A DNA stretch of 64,000 bases from Podospora comata (Eukaryota; Ascomycota; Sordariomycetes; Sordariales; Podosporaceae). Under the pieces are notes generated by a model. The model saw nothing but the letters and a program-made list of their open reading frames with translations. It did not search any database and was not told where the DNA came from. Location of the stretch: NCBI GenBank assembly GCA_017354895.1, contig CP071498.1:2108001-2172000 (forward strand), written 5' to 3'. Shown one piece after another: positions 53,064 through 64,000 of this stretch (position 1 is the stretch's first letter; each line of letters opens with the position of its first letter). The translations under genes and the position numbers were made by a program.

Positions 53064-53147
53064 ATGGCTGAATCGACCAGTCCGACATCTCCCGCTCACC
53101 CGACTACCCGGCTCACCCAGCTCACCAGATACCGCGCAGCAAATTGA
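53064..53147 (+). other. Orphan gene start, possible truncated gene
   Basis: A CT-rich leader (about 52960-53060) ends in TTCACCATGGCT, an excellent fungal start context, and opens a 27-residue Ser/Thr/Pro-rich peptide (MAESTSPTSPAHPTTRLTQL...) that stops at 53145-53147. No donor occurs before the stop. It may be the 5' remnant of a lost gene, an upstream ORF, or chance. Confidence 0.25.
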
Positions 53148-56100
53148 ACAAAACACAGCCGCTGGCTTCAGGTGGGATGCATAAGGCAGAGACCAACTAT
53201 TAACGAGCGCGTGCCAACTCAGCAGATGGCCCCACGGATGTACACATCAGTCCGCAAGCAAGCCAATAGGTAGGTGCTGTGCGAAGCCGATAAATAGGAG
53301 GAGTGAAGCTCCATGAACCTCCGACATGGAGCGCCCACTGGCGCCTGTCCTACTAGACCATCCAGTCCGCATGGTGAATGGCAAATAACGCCCGCTGGGG
53401 GGGAGTATGGGGTCGAGGACCGGACGGAGGGGATGAGCGCAGAAATAGCTTGGTCGGGGAACACCACGGGCAGCTGGCTTGCAGGGTTGAGCGATACGGG
53501 GTGAGATACCTATACAGATCGAGGGAAAATATGACCTGGTGGCGTATCCGCGTTGATAGTAAATACAGAGTTGGTCGGGAGTGATTGATGGGCGGGTTGC
53601 GGACGGGTAAATGAATAGTAGAAGCTGGGGATGGGATTTGGTCTGAATATGGGACAAGGGCTGTACTAGCTTGTTGGATCCTTCATGGGGTTCTGTATGT
53701 TTATTACATGTTTGCAGGTGTTAATGGGGGTTTCCCTGGCGATACACAATGGAATGTTTAATTTGGATTACATTTCCAAGTCATCGTGCCCAGGTACCTA
53801 GTCTGTAGCATGGCTACCTACGTTTCCTCAAAACAATGGATATCAGGTGGAAAATCTACAACATTACATAGTATAGTATTCGTATTTTAAAACAACCTGA
53901 CCCCGACGACAATCCCAAGTTCTTTACAATAGCAGCAATAAAGTTATGCTTTCTTATGGGTTGATGAAAACGGTTAAAGTTTCCAGTAAGTGTTCGTTTG
54001 CTTGGTATTCACTGATCTGTGGCCTGCGCAATACAGGAAACGTTGAAATAGGTCCGGACAATAACAACTATGGATTTCACACCATCATCATTTGTGAAGT
54101 GTCTTTTGATGTAGTGTTGATCAGGTATAATTACTAGGCGAGTTTGAGACATCCTCTGGAGAAGAACATGGTAATTCTTCGATATAAAGCAGAAGACTGC
54201 GCCCATTTTGGCTCAAAGGGGTACTATTCCGAGGCTGTTTCTCGCGTTTCAGGTGATTGGCCTACATACGACATGCTATGATCCGCGCGCGCCTATATGG
54301 CACCATTTCGAGGTGTGTGCTACTTGCACAAGCAATATAGCATTCATTCTCACGATACCAAGTCAGGTTTGCAATACGAACGAGCTGTGGTCTTCAACAG
54401 CCACTCATGAAGACTGGAGTCAGCGTTTCACTCGGCCTGATGACGTTGGAAGTCAAGCATGGCATGTTCAGCCTCAGCTGTGGTGAGGTATACGACGAAG
54501 ATTGAATGGTCGACGATGTTCATGATGGCGTTGTGGTATTCTCGTGATAGTATTTATATCTTCTCGGTCAACTTAGATAGGCATGTAGTTATGTCCAGTA
54601 CGAGCTTCGTATGAAAGGAATCTGAGTGGTAGGGTCAAAGTTTGTGAAACCAAAATGCAGTTGGGTAGACTGTAAAAATTCTCCTCACTGTTCATCTGCA
54701 AGGCCCTGCTTACGTGCTCACCAAATCATTCCGTGATTCGTCCTCCACAGCGCTTGTTCGTATTCTCCAAGTAGCAATGGTTACACAAGCCACCCCTCGA
54801 ATCATATCCCCCTTTTGAGCATGGCGTTGGTGGAAGTAGGTACTTTTGTCCGGCAAGAAACAGATTTGGAGAAAGAAAGGTGAAACACGGGAATCTACTT
54901 CCTCTCGGGATGTTTTCTGCCCTGTCAAGGTTGCAGTAGCTTCCTTCTCGGCCCTGCTGGCTTACTCGTGTGCTTCTTCTTTTGTTCTAGACGGTTGTGG
55001 CTGAGCAACAGCGGTTAATCGGGGCTGGGGAACCGTTAGCGAGCAAACCATCAACGACAGTCGACACACACCATTGGCCTTTTCGGCTTGAAAAGTAAAA
55101 TGAGATAAATGTTCCCGAGTCGCGCTAGAAAAGGGCAAGGCAGAATGCCACGAGTCAAGCATAGGGGGTTGCACAACAGGGTGGTTCTGCCGTACTCGTA
55201 TACATCGTACAGGATTCGAGTGGTGGTTTTATGGCTCGGCATTGGTGTGACAACGTTTGGGTTGGTATACTAGTGCTATTTAGTCAGGTAGTAGTGTTTG
55301 GTCCTCATTTTAGCATGTTATTTCTTTCTTTGAGTACATAGGATACCCGGTGTGTGGGTAATTGTTCGTCTTTGACGTGAGCATTGCATCAAGTCGTCAA
55401 ATAGGGGAAGGCTAGGTATTGAAAATGATGCTCGGTCAAAAATCGGGCTTGTGAGATGGAGAGGGTTTGAACATCATTTCTAGGTGCTGAGGCATGTGAT
55501 ATCAAACACCAGGGAAGACATACGTCAGACCGGCATGGCAAAACTGGGGTAAGTTGTTGAGTATGACTTCACCGCCGATCGGAGTGTTGATCTTGAAACG
55601 GAATATGCCAAATGAAAAACTTTATTTGATCAGCCATTTGCAAACATCTCTTGATGGATTCAGGGCCCTGCTAATTTTCCCTGAAAGATGTTGACGATCC
55701 CCCACAATGTCTCTGCCGAACAACGTAGAATATGAACTAGAAAACAGCCGAGCATGGGCCCAGCAAAAGCGGAACCTTGCAGGGTGGAAATAACGGGATG
55801 GCTTTCCTGCAACGATGATTTGAAACCGCCACGAAAGGCCTGCCGCATTTGGTGGTTGGGTTCGACCACATATGCAGCTACGCAGGGTACTTGTGTGCTA
55901 TGTGGAGAGTGATGTTAATGTTGCGGGGGCTTAGGGGAGCAGAATGCACATCTGCAACTGACGTCTTATCGTAGAGTCGTAGTCTCTTGGATGTATACCG
56001 GTCACAATGCGAAATACGGCGTACCGAGACGTGACAACAGCGAGCCGCGAGGCGCGGTCCCTGTCTAGTTTGCCAGTCCGGCAACTTTATTACTTTATCG

Positions 56101-57966
56101 GCGAGATTATTAGGAAATGTCAAGCTAAAACGCGATTAGTGCCCGATGAAAATGGTGATAGTCGAACGGGAAGTGGGGGCGCCCAAAGTGCAAAGCCACC
56201 ATCCTTTTGTCTCCATTGAGCATAGCGTGTCGACGCCCACTTAGGATCCCCGTCTTCACCCAACAGCACATCTGCTGGACATCACGATATCTGATTCCCA
56301 ACTTCATGGCTCCAGGCGCCTGTTTGCGACACGTAAGCAAGCCCTGCAGTAGACCAGAACGGGGTTATGACCATGTCAGCATCGGGCTTAAGCTACCGGT
56401 GTGCTGGATTAGGTACTTGTATCATGTTGGACAAAAGTCCTCTGCTTAGCCGTCGTCCAATGATGTCAAGGGACGTTATGACGGGTGTGAAATGAATGTG
56501 TCGTTTCCAGAGTGGGCTCCGGCTTGTTGGGGTGCAAGAGCATACAGGCCGAACACCACCAGGCTCTGAGCATAGGTAGCCCTCGAGATGGTGCAGGGCC
56601 CTGATGCAGGTAAGCAAGCGGCATCCAACGGCATTTAGGCGGCCCGGGGAATGGATAGCTAGACAACGTTGTATGAGACCGGAGATGGAACGGCAATGGG
56701 ACTAGGTGATCACAGACGCGTGGAATAGTCGTTGATAGACTTCTTAACTCGTTTGACGACGAACTCTGTATGGTTGAATCTTAACCCAACTGTCCCGCCA
56801 AGAGGTTGTTGGTTTAAAGTTGAACAGCTCGGAATCAGCAGCGCCGCATAGAAGTGCGAAGTTGACATAATCAGACATTTAAAGCTTGGTCGCAGTTGAA
56901 GGCCAGAGGGGTTAGTCGGTAGTCCTGGAAAGCAACTCCAGAGACTGTCTCTATGTGCGTGGACGTGTATACGTCAATAAAAGCTCACAAAGCGTGATGC
57001 CGCGGCCTTGGCTGATGGTGACAGCCAGTCATAATTCTGATGCCTGAAGTGTGTTCGCGGCCTCTGTACAAGCGGTACGACCCTGTGTTGGATCTCTGTA
57101 GCTGATGATGGTCGAGACAATTTCTATGTTGTTGAATCATTAGACTTGGTCTAGGGGGGTCTTCAAAACACTGGATCCCATGACGAGTGCATTGAATCTG
57201 TGGTAGATATGGTTGGTATGGGTTGTGTCAGTATGACGGAGATTACCGTAGACAGCGACTTAGATGAAAGAATGCTTCATCAGATTTGAGGTCCAAGTAT
57301 CGTTGGTTCTTCCATAATTATCCGGACAAGTCATCGGCCTCAGGTACGTGATGCTACTGGGAGCAACGGCCTGGGAGAGTCACTCTTGGTTGTTCCCACT
57401 ACGTATCTAAAAGCAGGAAATTTTGCAAGGTTGGGGGTTGTTGGTTGACATAAGGGCCGCGCATGTGGTGTTCTCCGTGGTGGAAATACCGACTTGAAGA
57501 ACACTAGAAGACCATCAGTATGTGTTCATGATGATTTCCCCAACAATTCCAACACCTACAACGAAATGTGATCGGTAATCAGACGGAAATAGGAGGAAAG
57601 CATGGCGTAGAGGCGTTTCCGTGGCCTTGCCGTGATCTTTTCATGGTGGTGAACAAGACAAACAAAGAAGACACAAATTCCATGCGACTAAACAAGAAAC
57701 CAACGAAGAATCCATCGATGCGGCAATAGGGCTGAGTGGTACTGGCATCTTGGGGCGCGATGATGGTGGTTGTCAGCTGTGCCGCAGGGGACTGCTCAAG
57801 TTGATACCGTGGTATGAGATATATCGGCGGGCTGCATAAACAACCTCCCTTACCGGGACACGGGAGCGGTCTCGTGATGCGTTGACTCGACCATCATCAC
57901 GAAGTGGTGGTGCGTGCGTCATCGTGGTGGACGAGGCTGGGTTTTGAGGAGGGTCAAGACTTTTGG

Positions 57967-58036
57967 TGCCTGGCGTGCCTGGCGTGCCTACCAAAAAATT
58001 TCGCTAGCGCTTGCGTAGTCCAAAATGCGCCAGGCA
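57967..58036. repeat. Direct repeat with inverted partner (hairpin-capable)
   Basis: TGCCTGGCG occurs twice head-to-tail (57967-57984), followed by TGCC, and its exact reverse complement CGCCAGGCA lies at 58028-58036. Either direct copy could pair with the inverted copy to make a 9-bp GC-rich stem. Confidence 0.5.
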
Positions 58037-59256
58037 TCCTCAGGCAAGTGCCCCGTATTATGTCCTTCCTGCCCCTGTACTATTCAAACGGTCCACCGGG
58101 ACGACACCCTGTGTGTCCATCGCGTCTGTCCTCACTTCCAAAGAAAACACATCTCATCTTTGAATCCATCCTCCAACAAATCTATCGACCACGTTTTCGG
58201 GCCCCTTAGACCATCCGCAGCCGCTGCAATCCTCCGCCACAGACAGGCGCCACGCATCCAATTGGGATAAGTGTGCATTTCCGCCCCTGCAGGTCCACGA
58301 CCCAGCAATGCAACGACGCCAGTGCTGTCCCTGTCAGGTTCAAGCAGCATGGCAGCGGCATGTTGAAAACCTACGTGGGAATGGATATTTGGAGCTGACC
58401 AAGCACGCCCAACGAACAACACGGCATTGGTTCTCCAAATCCTTCAGAGAACAACCACAACCGAATGCGCGAATCAAGCTTCAAATCCGCCTTGGAGATC
58501 GGTGGGGATCATTGGGATACACTAGGGGATATGAGCCGCCAATCGTCATGGACTCAATCGTTCGATCAAGAGGTCGCCGACAAGGCAAAAAGAACACCAC
58601 ACCACCACAGCATCCAGACTGGCGATGTTCAAGTTTCCGAGATGCCTTCAACGCTGCGCCAAGCGGCGATGCTGCCTTGAGACAAGCACAGGTAAACCTT
58701 CTGGCTTTTTTTTTGTCTCTTGCTTTTCTCTTGTCGTCACGTCAGTTGGCTCCTGCTTCTGTTCCGCACGGAGGGGGCATCACTTGTACCCTGCAAGGGC
58801 CTTGTGCACGCCCAATCCGCTCCAGAATTCCCTTGACCCGCCAATTCCAGTGACGCTGTGGCCCCTATGCCTGGCTGGAGTCATCCCGCTTTGAAGGCGA
58901 GTCTAGTGACTCCACCTTCTCACTCATGAAATTTCAAGTGGGTTCGTAACTCATAGTTATGGGGCACGGCCGGCGAGACACTTTCTCTCCCGGAACACCT
59001 CCGGGTCCGGCATTGCCTGTGGTACACCTTGGACTCTACTTGGATTCTGAGCCCCCCTACAGTACCCCTGTTCTGCCTGGCGGCACGTATTGCAAGGCTC
59101 CGCAGCATGCCATGCCACTCACTTGTCACTGTGGACATGGATACACACTACTTGGAGATGGTTGCCATCTGAAAATAATTTAAACAGCAGCTATTCCCAC
59201 CTTTTGGATCATGATCATCAACAGCCCAAAACGCACTTCCAGTTTTTAATAGCTTC

Positions 59257-59331
59257 ACATCAACATCAACATCAACATCAACATCAACATCAGCATCAGC
59301 ATCAGCATCAACATCAACATCAACATCAACA
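59257..59331 (+). repeat. (CATCAA)n hexanucleotide repeat before a start codon
   Basis: About twelve copies of CATCAA with some CATCAG variants run directly into the ATG of the Clr5-domain gene, so the tract forms the end of its 5' leader. Length changes would alter the leader but not the protein. Confidence 0.9.
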
Positions 59332-60017
59332 TGTCTGGATACTACCACATGCCACTCCAGGGCCAGCATGAGCAGCAACATGCTGAGCCGTCTGCCTTTC
59401 GACCTTCCCGAGCAGAGGACTGGGAACCATACCGAGACATCATTGCACATCTCTACAACACGATGAAGCTCAAGGATGTCATGACCGAGATGCAGATGAC
59501 ATACAACTTCAAAGCAACGTAAGCTTCCACCTCTTCCAACACCAAGACGTTGAACTGACATGTTTGATATTAGTGAGAAGCAGTACAAGACTCAGTTGAA
59601 GAAGTGGAACCTTGATACCAAGTACATCAAGGCATCCGAGTACATGGCCATGCTTCAGATCATGCGTGAGCGGGAGGCCCAGGACCCATCCAAGCAGACA
59701 CGCTTCATTCTTCGCGGGAGACCAGTAGATCCCAAGGATATTGCTCGGTTTGAGAAACGGCATCAGAAGAAAGGGACACTGAAGGAAGGGGAGCTGGCAG
59801 AGCTTCAGGGTAGGCAAAATCTACCGTTCTTCACACATGACCATCAACTAATATATCAACCACAGAACCTGTCGAGGACCTCATCTATCACACACCTTCT
59901 CCTGAGCCAACAGGATATGCATACACTGCAACCTCCGACTACGGGTCAACCTCTTCGTATGCAACCACTTCCGCATACGACACTTCCTCGCAATACGCCT
60001 ATAGCTACGGCATGTGA
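59331..60017 (+). CDS. Clr5-domain protein
   Basis: Three exons: 59331-59518, 59574-59809 and 59866-60017, 191 aa. A short Gln/His-rich N-terminus is followed by the Clr5 domain (about 29-85: EDWEPYRDIIAHLYNTMKLK, then YNFKATEKQYKTQLKKWNL), which has the look of a small helix-turn-helix unit. A basic helix (RFEKRHQKKGTLKEGELAEL) and a Tyr/Ser/Thr-rich tail end the protein. S. pombe Clr5 acts in gene silencing; filamentous fungi hold many Clr5-domain proteins of unknown role, often with ankyrin or TPR repeats, which are absent here. Joins keep frame and conserve the domain across intron 1 (FKAT/EKQY). It is the only gene in the last 12 kb. Confidence 0.88.
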
Positions 60018-63000
60018 CCCGAGTAATGCATCTACGACCACGCAAGGTGGCTTTCTACCCGAATTTTTTGACGACGAGGTGCAACCGGCAGATGGGGGCG
60101 CATCGTCGAATTCCTTTTTTCAGTAATAGTTCTTCCTTACACTTAATGCACGCATATGGGACAACGGTAGGACATGATTTGGAGGCATCTCATCTTTCAT
60201 TTGGTGGACTGGAGGAGTAATTGGATACCCATGGATTTGATTGGTTTGGACTTACACGGGCGTTTTTTGCTTGCAGCGGATAGACACATATAGACGTGAC
60301 AGTGGTGCATCGACTATGATTACTCATCATGCATCATCGAATCTTGTATCACCATCTTGAGGCCTCGTCTGATGTTTGAACAAGTATGGCTGCAAGTCTT
60401 TGGCTGGTCAGCCCTCGCCAAGCTCGATCACAGGCTGGTTTGACCTTCCAATCAGGGACACCCTTCCCCCAATCCCAACTCCCGACCGAGTGGCCATCGG
60501 GAACAACATGAGGCGGCCCCGGCTCAGCTACCCGTGAGCCAAGGCCTTGCGCCTCGCAATATCTGGTCCCAACAGGACATAGCTTCAGCTCTCTGACAAA
60601 ATCTGGATGCCTAGCGTTGTTCAACCATCTCGAAAATAAAAGAAGACTCCTTGATTCATGCGGATCTTGCTCGGCAAGGCGTACCGAGATCCGTCCGAAG
60701 CACTCCGGTCCTCTTTTTGTTTGCTTGCTTCAGGGTGAATCCATCACGAACGGGCTGCTTCATGGCCAAACAATGTTTCAACCAGCTTGTGGGAACAGCT
60801 GTGGCTGTGCAACCGGCCCCTTGACCATCGTCGGATAAATGGGCTCCCAAGAGGTAGGATTTAAGGTTAGTAGTGCTTATACCCCATACTGGTTCCCACA
60901 TACTCAGGCGACCAAGCCAATAGACCCGGCTTGTTTTGTTTCTTTGATGGGCGGTGGACCAAAAAAAACAAGCTTTTTTTTTGTTTCTTTGTAGGGGCTG
61001 GGCTTGGTTTCTCTGTGGAATTCTTTCCCCATTCCCAAGCGATAAGGACCTTGCATGACCGCTTAAGTCCATTTTTGAAGTTTGAGCCAATGCCGGTGTG
61101 TGTTTTTGAAAGGCTTCGTGGCTTTGATGACAAAAAGGGGGGGAGGGAAGGTGATTTGTGGTTGTATTTTGCTTGTTGGTTCTGGCATCTCCAAGCCTCT
61201 CCGTACTAATTTGCGCTGTGTAACCCGAGAAAAACTGGGTTTTCGTAAATGCTACTATTGTGATTGTAGACACGCGCCGCGCGCGCATAGCCTTCTTGGA
61301 CTTGTAGTACCCCCGCGACGGGAAAGATAGCGGTCCCTCCTTAATTCCGATATGTCACCGGCGTCCCCCGCCCCTAAAATAGGCGTATACTTCGTACCCC
61401 GCAAAGTTTGAGAACAACCTGAGGTACCAGCCCGTGTGACTCAGGCATTTAATTCCAGGATCTCGAAATACAACTTTACCTTCTTTGACCGGTAAGTCAC
61501 TCCCGTCAGATAAGCGCAAGTGTCATTGTCGTTGTTTTGATCAGATCCGATATGCAATCGGAGAGATATGGAGCCAATGCATCAGGGGTGGACTAGCCCC
61601 TCCAAGAGACCCTTACTGGATACATCCCCCGACCCCGTTCCCATTTCACGAAAAGCTGCTGCCTGGCCCGTCCGGGCGCACGCGCGGAGTCCACCAACAT
61701 TATTCGGGATTTTTTTTTATTTCCACTTTGGCGTTGTGCAGCGCCCCACGTTTTATTCCAGAGGCTTGGTGGACACCCCCATCAAGCTTTCGCGACTCAG
61801 TGATGCAAGATTGCTACCCAATTTTCTGAATCAGTCACGACGGTAATATCGGAAGTAGGCAGATTTCATTTTGAGGGAGAGATAATACGCCTTTTCATGT
61901 GATCAATGATATGATGGACGCCAGGCAGCATTCCGCCTTGGCAATCATGAGAGAACCCCTGGTGGAGAGGAACTATGCTGGGTAAGGTTACTCTTTTGAT
62001 ATGGCCTGTGCGCTCGCTTGCATTCTTCTGAAATAAACTCCATGTGGCTTCGGAGTTTATTCTTGGTTGCCTCGTTAATGTTAGGTGCCCCCAACTTGAA
62101 CAGTTCTTTTTGCTCTGCTGAATCGATATCACAGTTGGTTATGGACGCTTGGGCGGGATAGAGGGTTGGCACTTTCCTCTTCTGGTTGTTGCTCGTGAGT
62201 GAGTTTAATTTCAGCTGAGGAAAAGGACACGAAGAACCTCGCGCTTCAAAGGTAAGGTTAAAGGGGCCTTGGCATGGTATACTAACTTCCGGAGTTGAGA
62301 CGGGAATGATTATGTGCCTGGTCAGTACAGTAACACAGGCCCCGCGCGGGCGGGATGTAGCCTTGACAGCATATGTCGTGATCTGGCAAAGGGGGGATGG
62401 GGGTGGTTACACGAGGATGGCGCGGAGGTACTCACGCTAGGCCTGATCCGGGGGGGTTACGTCTGACTCGGTGATACTGGGGGTACGTTTTATCAACTGG
62501 GGGGCTCGATTGTGATTCATATGTGCATAATGGTGGATGTGAAGGTGTGCCTGAAAGAAGGTGATGTCATGGGTTAGAAAACGAGCAGTGCAACCGATGT
62601 CGCTGTTGGATGGTTACGGGCCGAAGAGTTTACAAAAATGGAAAATGCTAGCTGATGTATGAGGTCCTACGTTCGTATCTCAGGCCGAGGTTCCGGGAAC
62701 ATGATTAGTGATGGCGTCCTTCAACGCCTTCAGCCATGTCAGACTACCCGAGCCTCGTCCAACAAACATTGTCGCTTTCTGTTTTGTGTATCGTATTGAC
62801 TATGAAAGGCAAAGCCAATCATATAGTGAAGTCGGTTTCACAGGAGTGTCTCGGCCCTAAGAGACTACAGATGTAGGCGGAAGTCCCGATAACACTACAC
62901 CAAGAGATCTGCGGGCTCCGGGATTCGGACATCACCAAGCTGCTTCATTATATCGTATGAGGCTTGACGCCAGACCCTGAGGCAAACCAACTGCATCCTA

Positions 63001-64000
63001 TAGTCTGTTTCATCAGCCATTGAAGATTACTGATACAGATAATACCTCCACATCCGTCCGCCGAACTTCGGGTCTCGCCGAACAAACAGTGACCTTCCTA
63101 GGTTTGAGAAAGGCACAGCCAACATGAGCTTGAATCGTGTAGTCTAATCCAATCGGCGTAACCCGGCCCTAAGCACTTACGTATATAGAGGCTGGCATCT
63201 CATAGGCCAATTAGAATGGAATGTTCTGTAACATGGGAAAGAACCATTGTGCCGCCGCCACAATCTTCTGTTGGAATAATTGAGATATTCCTCTGCCTCA
63301 CACCGCACCAACAGACAGCCACAACCTCCTACGCAGAATTCCAGGAACATTCCTCCGCGTTACACAAACCTGAAGCCACCGCCAAGTAAAAGTCTCCGTG
63401 TAGCACGGAGTGTATTGGTTGCCCGTCTAGCTGGGTACCTTGGCTACAAATATCATTGCCTGGCAGGAGTTGGAATCTGCGACAGCAATCGATAGCAAGG
63501 AAATTAAGTTGAGGAGCCAACACGAACACACAAGTCCAGGTAATGCGATAGCGAATTCTATCAAGTGCAACTTGCAGTCTGGGAGGAATTCGCTGCGAGA
63601 GCAACTCGAATGCACGATCCTGGGGTAGCGCTTCCCACATGCAATGAGCTCCAAAACGGCCAAAGCTTTCATCCTGGAGAGGGCTGGAGAAGGGGTGGAA
63701 TGGCGCAGTGATCGAGCAGAGGGACGTCTTGAAACATCAGTTGCCATGCACCAAACAGATCACAAGCTCTTGATACTGGTATTAATGAGATCTGGGGATC
63801 AAGTCATTTTGGTGTTTTTATGGCTTAGTTTGATGGGTAATGTTGTTATCAAGTGTCAATGTGAGTGAGCTTTTAAGTTGTTCATGTTCTGTTTAATTTA
63901 TAGTTCCTTTTCGCTTTCTTTCTTTGAGAGTAGGTCTTTTATCAATTCTGACCAGATTGATATATAGACAAGCCTGGCTAAGTGCTACGCTGTATAATCA
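60018..64000. other. Gene-poor tail, no gene recognised
   Basis: About 4 kb without supported coding sequence. T-rich runs occur at 60960-60985 and 61709-61718, and an alternating CG word (CGCGCCGCGCGCGC) near 61272. No tRNA, rRNA or repeat family was recognised. A gene continuing past the window edge cannot be excluded. Confidence 0.45.

Larger units (their letters stand above)
51955..59256. other. Gene-poor stretch of 7.3 kb
   Basis: No gene is supported on either strand. Base composition is moderate, not the extreme AT of RIP islands. Items seen: an orphan start codon with a good leader at 53064 (separate entry), a 9-bp direct repeat with an inverted partner at 57967-58036 (separate entry), and a 181-codon frame at 58308-58853 that lacks family resemblance and coding-like composition. 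Long noncoding RNA genes cannot be excluded. Confidence 0.45.

Noticed and set aside
58308-58853. 181-codon frame in the gene-poor region
   Set aside because: No recognisable domain, no good start context and no supporting splice structure; likely chance.
1-64000. CRISPR arrays, rRNA genes, integrated virus-like or LTR elements
   Set aside because: None seen: no regular spacer arrays, no 5S or rDNA sequence recognised, and no reverse transcriptase, integrase or capsid-like coding sequence.

Overview
This window is nuclear DNA of a filamentous ascomycete, most likely a member of the Sordariales near Podospora, Chaetomium or Neurospora. The evidence is short spliceosomal introns (about 50-70 nt, GTRNGT donors, CTAAC-type branch sites), CT-rich leaders, fungus-specific families (Ish1 repeats, Clr5 domain) and a histone H3K9 methyltransferase very like Neurospora DIM-5. 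Several genes are split into small exons and had to be rebuilt from splice sites and protein continuity; MAGO is the clearest case. No rRNA, tRNA, CRISPR array or virus-like element was recognised.

Layout. 0.7-7 kb: an RRM-type RNA-binding protein with Asn-repeat tracts and a repeat-filled intron, then an Ish1/Msc1 stress protein. 7-16.2 kb: an accessory stretch with a decayed F-box-like gene, a small coiled-coil ORF, and a tandem pair of uncharacterised membrane/Cys-rich paralogues. 16.4-24.4 kb: a compact carbohydrate gene cluster of TIM-like isomerase, RpiB-like isomerase, dihydroxyacetone/erythrulose-type kinase, class II aldolase and a beta-hydroxyacid dehydrogenase of the threonate-dehydrogenase type. 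24.6 kb: the DIM-5 orthologue. 27-52 kb: dense housekeeping genes (UBTD-like ubiquitin-domain protein, beta-COP, Mago nashi, GID4, TRM11, RPP40, an ankyrin protein, tRNA ligase, TRP4, mitochondrial uL10m, a DUF4870-like membrane protein, proteasome RPT5). 52-64 kb: a gene-poor tail holding only a Clr5-domain gene.

How the genes work together. The kinase and two isomerases match the order of reactions that turns erythrulose into D-erythrose 4-phosphate in known tetritol pathways. The added aldolase and dehydrogenase suggest a variant route for four-carbon sugars or sugar acids. Three tRNA-maturation genes (TRM11, RPP40, TRL1) lie within 8 kb, two of them on one divergent promoter. TRP4 has a perfect Gcn4/CPC1-type TGAGTCA site upstream. 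Many genes on both strands change from C-rich to G-rich coding sequence from 5' to 3', a compositional feature worth testing genome-wide.
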